64,000 bases of DNA, taken from assembly GCA_007258455.2 (NCBI GenBank), contig VDFB02270651.1:698488217-698552216 (forward strand), written 5' to 3'. This document shows, in pieces, positions 1 through 9,725 of the stretch. The position numbers and the translations under genes are program-made. Below the pieces are notes generated by a model that worked only from the letters and a program-made list of their open reading frames with translations, made no database searches and was not told where the DNA came from. This DNA is from Sequoia sempervirens (taxonomy: Eukaryota > Streptophyta > Pinopsida > Cupressales > Cupressaceae). Each line of letters starts with the position of its first letter. Position 1 is the stretch's first letter.

Positions 1-2918
1 GTTTTTCAACCTCATGTAACTATTGGTGGTGTGCCCTTTGATTTTGTGAAAGTCACAGAGCTCATTTTAATTATACCAAGGTGGTTTCACATCTGGTTCC
101 TGATAATTCTCATAGGTGGGAGCTTTGATGAGGTTTTCGTTGATTAGTTTCTTCATGATGACCTCGAGTGGTTCCCCAAGGGCAGTGTACTTCCACTTGG
201 GGGAGTTTTTGTTCCATTGGGGTGGTCCCCTTTGATCATTGAAATTGTTGATTGCTTGATTTTTGGTTGGTTGATGTTGTGCTACCACATTGGTTTGAGT
301 GTTCTTTTGATCATTATTTTGTGGTTTTTGGTAGGTTTGGATGTTTTTCCTTTGAGCACTGATGATAACTTTGGCGTCGATGACACCATTGTTGGTAATA
401 TTTTTTTTCCTTGCCCATGTGCGAGGTTTTTCATTGTAGTTGGCAGATTGGCAGTTGTTTTGTTTCTCAGGATATGCAGGTGATCCTCCAGGTTGTGTCA
501 TAAGGGCTCATTCGATGTTGAGTGCTTTGGAGATCAACTAGTCATATGTGGTAATTCCTTGCACTTTAAGATGAAAATCCAAGGTTCCTTCAAGATTGGA
601 TATGATGGTGCACACTTTGTTTTCCTCTAGCATGACTAATTTACTCTAATTGGCCTTGGTTCACCATCATTGTAAGAAAGAGGCAAATGATTCATTCTTA
701 CCTTGTTTCAGAGCTGATAGTTCTTCAAGACTAACATCCATACTGATGTTGAATGCATAGTTTTTGATGAATGCATCGACTACCTCTTGGAACTTTTTTA
801 GTCCTAGAGGAAGATGAGAAAACACTCCATGGTGTGGCCAACCAAGCTTCTAGGAAATAGCCACATTAGATAGGTATCGTCATATGCGACTTCCATGAAA
901 TGAACCTAGAATTCCCTAATGTGATCTTTAGGGTTTCCCGTGCCATGGTATTTATCAAATTTGGGGATCTCAAATCCCTTTGGGAATGGTTTCATTATGA
1001 GGCCCCTATCAAATGGATAGGGACACAAATTTTTGGGTGTTTTTATGGTTTTCCCTAATTGGAGATCAAGTACTTGTTGTGAGAGTAACTTGATTTGCAT
1101 TGCCACATCATTTTGCAAATTAGGGGGTGGGATGAAAGTGTTTTGTGGTGGTTTAATTATTGGTGGGATGGGGGGAATGGTTGGTATGTTGATGGATGGC
1201 ACCTACATATTCTACTATACCAAATATGCTTGCCATTTTTGTTGTACCAACAATGCTTGTTGTTGGTCCTATTGATGCTATGCTAGTAGTGCTTGTTGTT
1301 GAGCTTACTGCTATTGTTGTTACAACAATGCTTTTTGTTTGGCTGCTAGTTGGGGTGATTCTTGTTATTCTTGATATTTCTTTAGAGCTTGTTGATATGC
1401 TTGGTGTTGGGCTTCTTATTGTTGTGAGAGATATTGTGCTTGTGCCTGCCCTTGTTCAGCTTGGTATTGGGCTTGAGCTTGAGCTTGAGCTTGCACTTGA
1501 ACTTGTGCTTATGCTTGTGCTTATGCTCGTTGGGCTTGATATTGGGCTTAAGCTTGAGCTTGATCTTGTGCTTGTGCATCCTATGAAGGTTTTTGTTGTT
1601 GTTGTTGCAATAAGGCTTGTGCTTGTGCAACCTACTGTGCTTGTTGTGCACCTTGGGTGGCTTGAGCAGCTTGTGCTGCTTGAGTTGCTTTTGTTGCTTG
1701 AATGGCTTGCGCTGCTTGAGCGGCTTGTTGCATAGCTTGTTGGTTTTGGATTTGTTGAAGTTCCTTTTGATAGGAAGCTTTTTGAGTAGCTTGTAGTGCA
1801 ATGGTATATTCATTTGATGTATTTTATTTTGGTGGTGGTGGTGATAGAGGTGGATTTGGAATGGTGCTTATTGTGGTGATGAGAGGCACCATCCTATTGA
1901 AGAGTGGGTTTTGAGTGGTGGATAGTGCAATCTATATGTTTGGTCCTTATGAGACCATGTTTTGAGGGATGTTTGATGATGTGGTGGTGGTGGTTTGCAT
2001 CATTAGGATAGTTGTCATCTTTTGTTGCGATGTTGATGACAAGATATTTTGATTAGCAATCAACAAGTTGATTTAATTTTGTTGGTTGATATTTGGTAAA
2101 GGGGGAAGCCCTAAACCGAGAGGTGATGGCAAGGGGGGGAGTGGTGGAAATGTGAGTTGCATACTCTCCTAAGATGTAGCATCAAAGATGCCCCCTAGTC
2201 TAAATAAGTCACCCTCTCCTTGTGAGGTTATGGGGAGAGGGGTTTGGGGTGTTGCACAAAAAGATGATGATGGGTCATTTGGATCATGAAAGGTGAGAGG
2301 GACATATGTATGTAATGGATTTTTTGGGATGGATTGTCCCAAGATGGTGTTTGCATCCAAATCCTGATTGTTTACGAAGGGGTGTGTTTGCAATGCATTG
2401 AGAAATGCACTTCCCTTGTTAACAATGGGTTGATTTGGAGCAATGGATTATGTAATTTGGGGGATGCCTTGGGTGATGTTTTGGAATTGAGGTGTAGATG
2501 AAATGGGGATGGTGGATGAGATTGGGGGTATGATCCCAAAACATGGTTCCACAATAGTGCTCACATTGAAATCAAAATGGAGTTTAGCCCCTTGTTTTAC
2601 TAATTCAAGCATGTATAGTGAAGGATTGAGTCTCATCATGATGTTGATAATATTATGATTCTTCAGATTTTGAACCATTTCGATGATTTCATCATGTGAC
2701 ATCCCAAAGGGATTGTTGGTAAGATCCTCCACTTGGCCTTCCTCCTCTTGTCGATTTTGTGATGATGAAGGAAAGTTAGTTAGAGGATTGCTTGATCCAA
2801 TGGGATTCATTTCAGAATTTGTTTGACTTAGGTCACTTGAAGTGGATGTTTCTTTGTTGGCTTCCATGTTCTTGTGTTGATATCTAGTTTGAACCATAAA
2901 ATAAGGATCAATTTTCAA
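1..2918 (-). pseudogene. Gag polyprotein of Tat copy 1, degraded
   Basis: This is the structural capsid/nucleocapsid precursor. Open pieces on the minus strand are 2918-2448 (N-terminus, begins MKIDPYFMVQTR), 2393-2169, 1813-1382 (Gln/Lys-rich, made from a CAA/AAG hexamer), 1202-906 (retrotransposon gag core with the segment CPYPFDRGLIMKPFPKGFEI) and 501-67. At 1-66 the knuckle-like region starts (CDFHKIKGHTT). The same order is found in copy 2 at 9726-12600, which supports the chosen start at 2918. Frameshifts and stops separate the pieces. The G/T-rich strand seen at 1440-1700 is the complement of the Gln-coding hexamers and not a separate gene. Confidence 0.8.
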
Positions 2919-5083
2919 GAATATGGGAGATGAATCTCTAATTATTTGGATTGATCTAATCTCAAGTACAAAAGATAAATTTTAGGATGTTTTAAGGATC
3001 AAAGATGAGATGTTTGTGAAAGATGGGTGATATGGATGATTTTCACTTTTTGATAGATCTTGAGGGGGATGCTAGACTTTTGGGACTTTTGGCTTCTTGG
3101 ATTTGGATTTTGATTTTGATTTTTGGATTGACCTTGATTTTATTTTTATTGTTGCTTTGATTTTGGATAATGAACAAGGGGGTCCCAAGATGTTAGATGT
3201 TATCTATGGGATGGATTTTCTCACATGATGATAATTTGACTAAGTGCAGGGAGAAGGATTCATCTACCTACACCTAATCAAACAAGATGATAATTTAACT
3301 AAGTATATGAAGAAGGATGCATCTACATATATATAGCTAAACAAAATGATTGGATGATTTGACCAAGCACATAAAGAAGGATGCATCTTCATATGTCTAA
3401 CCAAAGATTCTTTGATGTTTTGATTTAAGGATTTTTTATTTTCCCTAAGGACTTTGTTTCAATGATTTTGATGTGCCAAAAAAGCCTACCATGAAGGATA
3501 GTTTCAATATTTTCAAGAGTTGATGGTGAGATGATTTTGGATTGATGTTTTCATAGATGGGTGCAATTTTTGATTTTGATCTTAGGTGAAACTAAAAGGA
3601 ACCTTGTTTACAATACCTCATTTTTGAAGAACATGCTTTACTCTAGACAAGGTGTTGAAATTCCTGAAAAAGATTTGGATTTTGAAAAAAATAGAATGAG
3701 TACAATATGGGATTGTTTCTTGAAGCTATCATGTAAAAGTTAAAAAGCAATCTTCATCTAAATTTGTATAGCGTTGAGAGACGCTTTTGATGTTCTTTTG
3801 GACTAAGATATTTTATTCTTGGTTTCTTGATTTTGATTTTATGTGAAATCATTGGGGACACATGTGTGGGATTCAATTGTTAATATTTGCTTAATGACTT
3901 TGTTTTACCACAAACACTTCTTGATTAAATTTTCCAAACTAGATGTCCAATGTCCCAATTTCTTCGAATCCCACAAAGTATTTTATGTGGAACTTTGATG
4001 AAATCAAGGAAAGGGTTACCTATTGTTAACTTTAGTAGGAAAATTGAGATATAAATCCAAGTGCTTAGAAACCTCTAAGGATAGATCCCAAGGGCAAGCA
4101 ATAACACATGAATTTGGTCAATTGTATTTTCCTCCTAAAGGGTTTGAAATTTTGATGATGATGTTAAATGTTTTTGACCAAGCAAAGTGTTTTGTGACCA
4201 AGAACAAGTATAACCCTATGGCTATGAAAGATTGTATTTGTTAAGTCCCCACTTGGACAAGTCCAACTACGCTTATCTTTAGCGAATGGTTAGATGCTTG
4301 GCCCAACTGGCTCCCCTCCACAACACTCACTTATACAAGGAATCCAAGCATCAACACCCATGAAACTCCTATGGCATGCTTTCCATTTCTACTAAAGACC
4401 GTAAAAGTGTGGGGCGACTTCAAAACGAGTGTTCTTGCACCAACAAATAGATAGGGATTTTAGCCTTTCTACAACAAGGGTTTTAATTCAGAATTTTTTT
4501 TCATAGGAGTTGATCCATTGAGGCAAGAGACCATTGTTTCCCTTCTCGTTGGAGCCAACCGTGTGATATTGGCTTTTGTTCCAGTACCCACTTTTATATC
4601 TTAGCTAGAAATACCCTTGGCTTTAGAGTGTTATCAGTTGAGTCATTCCCTTGGGTAAGTACTTTTTCCCCAAGGGAAGCCCTCTAAGATAAACAATAGC
4701 AAGCAAACATATCCATAACTTGATCGATCTTTGTTGAAAAAAAAAAAAGAGAATACACACGATAGGTTTGACTCACAGTCGCAAAATATTTTGTTCAATT
4801 TTAGTTCCAAAATAAAGTGTGGAGGCAGTCACTTTATCCCAACATAAGACCACCAAAAAGCCTTTTGATTCTCAAGATCGTTGTGAGGTGTGAGAGAAGT
4901 GCATACATCTTTTCAATGGTGTTAGTTTGAGTAAGCAATCAAAAAACAAAGTAGCACATGTTCTTTTTAAGTCCACAAAGCAAAAGGGAATTATTTTTAT
5001 ATCACCAAATCAAATGTGGAATTTTCCTTGTTCAATTGTTAGCCTCAAATGAAATCTAGTGAGTTTTTCTTAAGATTCGTTTT
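2919..5083 (-). other. Leader (5' UTR) of Tat copy 1, gag-proximal part
   Basis: Non-coding. Positions 2919 to about 4170 align in reverse with 8560-9725 of copy 2, including a repeated motif around GATGCATCCTTCTTCATAT that occurs several times (3240-3400; 9240-9400). From about 4170 to 5083 there is no counterpart in copy 2, which is truncated there. Short open frames such as 3561-3743 and 4023-4244 are antisense to the element, and I see no family in them. Confidence 0.6.
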
Positions 5084-5087
5084 AACC

Positions 5088-5880
5088 GGGTATGTGCAGG
5101 ATCATCATGGAAAAAATGGACCCTTAAGTGGCAAAAAAATTAGAAAAATCAGAGTTAGGAAACTTGATGTAAAAATTTAAATAATTTATCTATATTATTT
5201 CAAAAATGTGTAAGAATAGAATCTGTAGAAAATTGAATGTAGTTTCTAAACTACTAGGTTTGTTTAAAAAATAAATAAATCTATTTGGTGAAAATTTGAA
5301 ATTTTAATGCAGTAGTACTTAAATTTCAGGGAAAAAATAAGAAGTTGGTGATTGTCTGACCACCCTAACCACAATAAAATGATAATTATTTTTTATAAGA
5401 TTTTAGATATAAGTATAGGACTTATGTCCCAATGTGATGCACATTTTTCTGTTATATTTTTCTAAGTAAATAATTAATTATGAATTTTTTATTACAACTT
5501 TTAAAAAATATAAAAAACTTGTATGTCTGACCACCTTAACTTGGTCAAAACTTCATGAAATTCAATTTTTCTTTTTTAAATCATATAGTATTCAAAGCAT
5601 AGAATGTGACACATGTTTTGGATTCAAAAAATGTGATATTGTTTGAAATCTATAGATGTTTTTCAATAAGCCTATCAATCAGGACTTTAGTCGTAATTTG
5701 AATAGAAAATGAATAATAATTACTTATTAAATTCAAAGTAAAGCATAATTTATATTGGTGGAAAGATGAGAATATCCTTTAAAAAACCTTTTCGTTTCAT
5801 CAATTTTGGGAAAAAAAATTCATCAGCCACATACCCATCATATTGCCACTTTTTGGCCCATCATGATCCTACACATACCC
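5088..5880. mobile_element. Non-autonomous DNA transposon, copy 1 (793 bp, 4-bp target duplication)
   Basis: The ends are terminal inverted repeats beginning GGGTATGTGCAGGATCAT and ending in its near-perfect complement; a subterminal AAGTGGC motif also mirrors. AACC flanks both sides (5084-5087 and 5881-5884), a 4-bp target-site duplication. The interior is AT-rich and has no open frame of interest. A second, inverted copy lies at 30996-31773 with its own different 4-bp duplication (ATAC), which fixes the ends independently. There is no transposase, so it must be moved in trans. The superfamily is uncertain: 4-bp duplications are unusual among common plant DNA transposons. Confidence 0.8.
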
Positions 5881-5884
5881 AACC

Positions 5885-6584
5885 CCTTTGTAGCAAGAAT
5901 TATAAATGTTCTTTTTAGATACAAATGAAATATAGTATACTAAAGAGCATTAAAAGGAAAAATAAATTTTCAAGAGAGCTTTATGGACTCTTTAAGAGTG
6001 TTAAACAACACTAAAGTGTTCAAAAAACACTTGGTATTAAGAAGGAATGATGTCATTATGCCTCTTTTCTTCTTCACCTTTGACCAAGTCAACCTACAAG
6101 AGAACTAATCAAATATGCAAAAATAGAGGCCAGAAGATTAGAAAGCAATCCAAATGATCAAAATTTAAAAATCTACGTGTCATGAAACAAATTTTCACTT
6201 TTACTTCCCTCTAGCGATAGAACCTCTGAAGGTGTTAGAGATTGAAAACCTCAGTGGTACTATATAGCGACACTTACCAGTCAACGTTGTTATGTAGCAA
6301 GGACATCGAGTGCAAAAGCATCAATATTTCAGCTAGTGGTGGAGTTTGAAGATTGGAAAGATTCCAACGGGTGAAAATAATTCAGTGGTGTCATTTGAGA
6401 TTTTGAATTATGGTTGGGAAACATAGAGCATCAAAATTTGGAGTTTGTAGCAGTGAGATATAGTGACACTAGAGTCCCAACAGTTCTAAACTATGATGTT
6501 GGTCTGTCAGTGGTGGAGTTCCTTGTAGACACAAAAACAACAAAAAAACACAGAATTTGGTGAAAAAATGTTTTTAGAACTTCT
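5885..6584 (-). other. Leader of Tat copy 1, PBS-proximal part
   Basis: Non-coding stretch between the primer binding site and the inserted DNA transposon. I see no gene. Three phrases resembling each other (around 6225-6300, 6350-6400 and 6440-6520, each with a version of 'cagtggtg...tagtgacac') suggest weak internal repetition. Confidence 0.5.
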
Positions 6585-6586
6585 GG

Positions 6587-6607
6587 TTATCCCTCCTAGC
6601 GCCAAGA
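6587..6607 (-). other. Primer binding site of Tat copy 1
   Basis: Directly after the LTR end (...TTCACA on the minus strand) comes TC then TTGGCGCTAGGAGGGATA. Plant Athila/Tat elements typically have TTTGGCGCC... here, complementary to a tRNA 3' end (often tRNA-Asp). The first bases fit and the remainder has drifted, so the tRNA identity is not settled. Confidence 0.5.
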
Positions 6608-7935
6608 TGTGAACCAAGATTCCAAACCTGCATAAACAAAAGAGACAAACACCATATTATATCATATGCAAGTTAGTATCATGATTCCCCAAGAAATCCA
6701 TTTGAATTGTAAAGGAAAAGGAATGAAATCAAGAACAATAAACACGCATAAACCAAAGATATTAAATCCTATTCAAATGCAAAGAAAACTCTTAATCTCT
6801 TGGGGGAGTTGGTGCCAATTTGATGTGGAAATTGGCCCTTTCCCAACTCCTATGATGCAATCTTGATGAGTAATGAAGAGTGATCCACTTTGTTGATGAT
6901 TGAAGTGTGCTCCAAGATGAAAATCTGCATAACCTGACTAAGATTTGATAAAAATGAATCATGAGAATTGTTATGGATTTGAGTACAATAACTTTTCTCA
7001 AATTGTGGATGGTATAAAAATGACTATAATAATTCTACTTGGATTGTGGATGATCAAATGAGGAATGAAGCCTCTTATTTATAGATTGACAAATTAGAGA
7101 AATGCCCAAAATGGAGCAATGTGGGACTAACATTCAACCAATTGCAAGGTACCACTTGTCAAGAGATGGATGGATGAGGGATGTGCATATTTTGATGAAT
7201 GTTCCCTTAAATGCAATTAGGTGATATTTGAAATTAGTGAAATGACATGTAAGAGGGAAAATGAATGTATTAAATGCCACTTGGCTCAATGCAAAGATGA
7301 AATAAATGTCTTGTTGGAAGGAAAAAATCCACTTGGATTTGAATTCAAATTTGAGAGAATATTCCTCCATTATGCCATGTTGAGAGAAAATAGAGATTTA
7401 ATAAATGAATTAAATATATTTTCATGTGCAAGTGGCAAAAGCTAGAGGATGGGACATGAGTTAGGATTAAATTAATCAAGGGTTAATTAATTTAATGAGA
7501 GATTAGATGATGTGAAATATTGAACTTAGATTTATGGGTTTATTTAAATTAAATATGAGAAGAATATGATTTTAGACTTAGTTAAATAAATGTTTTGATT
7601 TATTTAACAAAAGGGGGTGGTTGGTTAGCTTAAATTAAACAAGGTTTAAATTATTTATTTTAATAGACAGACCTTAGAGATTTAATCAAATCAAAGGAAT
7701 TATTTAATTAAATATGGACATAGGGTTAATTAGATCAGATAGATTGATTTAATTAACAAGAGAGAAAGACTTAATTAGATAAAATGATTTATTTAATTAA
7801 GAGAGGAAATTGATGAATTTAATTAAATAAAGGTATTTGATTAAATAATTAGACTTAGGGATGATTTGGGATGAAATGGTGTTAATAATTAGGATCAAGC
7901 GTGTAATGCCATTCAATACATTTTTCATGTCTACA
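6608..7935 (-). repeat. 5' LTR of Tat copy 1
   Basis: It starts TGTAGACATG and ends TTCACA on the minus strand, giving the expected TGT...ACA ends, and is about 1328 bp. It aligns along its whole length with the plus-strand LTR at 23560-24848. A TATA-like box (CTATAAATAAG, complement of 7075-7084) sits at the same place as in the other LTR, followed by a shared CATTTGATCATCCACAA block, so U3/R lies near 7050. The U3 half is unusually rich in TTAATTAAAT-type runs (7440-7900). Confidence 0.8.
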
Positions 7936-8541
7936 ATATTCTATTTTATTAACTGATGCTGGTGAACCAAAATTTTATGATGAAGCTATGCAGGTCAATA
8001 CCAAGGTTCAATGGGAGCATGGAATGGGAGAAGAAATGGACTCCTTACTAAAAAATCAGACTTGGGAATTATACAAGTTGTCTGTAGGTAAAAAGGATTT
8101 ACCAAACAAATGGGTTTATAGGTTGAAAGAGGAGGATGGAGGTAAGAAAATATTTAAAGCCATATTAGTTGTAAAGGGATTTGCATAGAAAAAGGGTATT
8201 GATTTTGATGAAATCTTTTCTCTAGTTGTTAAAATGACTTCTATTCGTACTATTTTAAGTATTGTGGCTACTAAATATTTCCATTAAGAACAACTTGATG
8301 TTATAACAACCTTTCTCCATGGTGATTTGGAAGAGGAAATATATACAAAACAACCACAAGGATTTGAGGTCAAAGATAAGGAGAAACTAGTGTGTAGATT
8401 GAAGAAAAGTTTGTATGGATTGAAGCAAGCACCTCAGCAATGGTATATTAAATTTGATAGTTTTATGGCTGAGAAAGGCTACATTTGGTGTAATTCAGAC
8501 CATTTTTTTTATTGTAAGAGGTTAGATGATGATAGCTACAT
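7936..8541 (+). pseudogene. Copia reverse transcriptase fragment
   Basis: The N-terminal half of a Ty1/copia RT is readable in one frame: EPKFYDEAM at the start, WELYKL, NKWVYRLK, QLDV (first catalytic-Asp region), FLHGDLEEEIY, CRLKKSLYGLKQAPQQWY. In-frame stops follow KGFA and KYFH. The fragment ends just before the YVDD motif at about 8541, where Tat leader sequence begins. Its wording differs from the copia pol at 24849 and 55291, so it belongs to another copia family. It is squeezed between the two head-to-head Tat elements. Confidence 0.85.
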
Positions 8542-9725
8542 TATCTTAGGTGATCCCACAATAATGGGTCCAAATTTCAAACCCTTTTGGAGACAAATAC
8601 AATTGACTCAATCCATATGTTGTTGCTTTCCCTTGGGATTCACATCCTTAGAGGTTTCTAAACATTGGATTACATCTTGATTTGTCTACTTAAGTAAACA
8701 ATAGGAAAACCCTTGCCTTAAGTTCATAAAATTTCCACATAACATATCTTGTGGGGTTTGAAGAAATTAAGACATTGGACATCTTAGTTTGGAAAACTTA
8801 ATCAAAGAAAGTGTTTTTGGTAAAATAAAGCCATTAAGCAAAGCTAAGAAAAATGAACTTTCATGTGTGTTGAAGACTCATGATTTCCAAAAAAAAAAAG
8901 TCCAAATCCCAAAACAAAAATCATTGGTTCAAAATCCAAAAATGTATGTTCAAATGGAATCATTTCTTGGTTACAAAGGTCTATAGAAGAATTGTATGCT
9001 TTTCAATACCTAGGTCTAGGCAAACAAAGTGTCTTTTTTAGGATCATCTTAGGATCAAAGCAAATAAAAATATTTTTCATCCATCCTTCAAAACGTCAAA
9101 ATAAAAATCATCTCACCATCACCTTTTGAAGAAATCTTGAAATCATCCTTACTACTAGGCTTTTTGGAAAAATCAAAATCATCAAAATCATTGAGACTAA
9201 ATCCTTGAAAACTTTATCAAAATCACCTTTGGCTAGGTATATGTAGATGCATCCTTTTGCATATGCTTAGTAAAAGTTATCAAAATCACCTTGTGTAGCT
9301 TAGTATATGTAGATGAATCCTTCTTCATATGCTTAGTGAAACTATCATATTGTTTGAATAGGTGTGGGTAGATGCATCCTTCTCCCCGCACATATTCAAA
9401 TTATCCTCCTTTGAACAAATCTATCCCTTAGATCATCATCCAACATCTTACAATCTTTTTGTTCAAAATAAAAAAGCAATCAAAATCAAAATCAAGGACA
9501 AATCCCAAATCCAAAAATAAAATCAAAATCAAAATCCATAACATATCCGAAAGTCCTAAAAGCCTAGTATCTCTTTCAAGATTTATCAAAATACCATAAC
9601 ATCTGCATCATCCATTTTTCACATCATCATATCACCTTTCGATCCTTAAGATATCCTAAATTTTTCTACTTTGGACATAAAGTAAAGATCAATCCAAAGA
9701 ACCAAGAGATTCATCTCTCCTATTC
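8542..9725 (+). other. Leader of Tat copy 2, partial
   Basis: Non-coding; aligns in reverse with 2919-4170. It contains three or four copies of a phrase with 'tatgtagatgcatccttcttcatatgcttagt' wording at 9236-9390, a short imperfect tandem repeat shared with copy 1. An open frame at 8789-8986 has no recognisable family. Confidence 0.5.

Larger units (their letters stand above)
1..7935 (-). mobile_element. Ty3/gypsy Tat-lineage retrotransposon, copy 1 (5' half, minus strand)
   Basis: The element reads right to left: LTR (6608-7935), primer binding site, long untranslated leader and gag, and runs off the window at position 1 inside the zinc-knuckle region. It belongs to the same family as the plus-strand element at 8542-24848: leader and gag match it along their whole length in inverted orientation, and the LTR matches 23560-24848. 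The leader is interrupted by a DNA transposon at 5088-5880. Tat assignment comes by homology with copy 2, which has dual RNase H. The flank at 7936 is a copia RT relic, so the element landed in older transposon DNA. Many stops show that it is dead. Confidence 0.85.

Noticed and set aside
1196..1735. Leu/Val-rich 179-residue frame that looks like a membrane protein
   Set aside because: It is the complement of the Gln-coding hexamer tract of Tat gag; the hydrophobicity is a composition effect.
8789..8986. Frame containing GHLSLENLIKESVF-like text, resembling a copia gag-pre-integrase
   Set aside because: It lies in the Tat leader, the similarity is short, and the homologous stretch of copy 1 does not keep the frame; probably chance.
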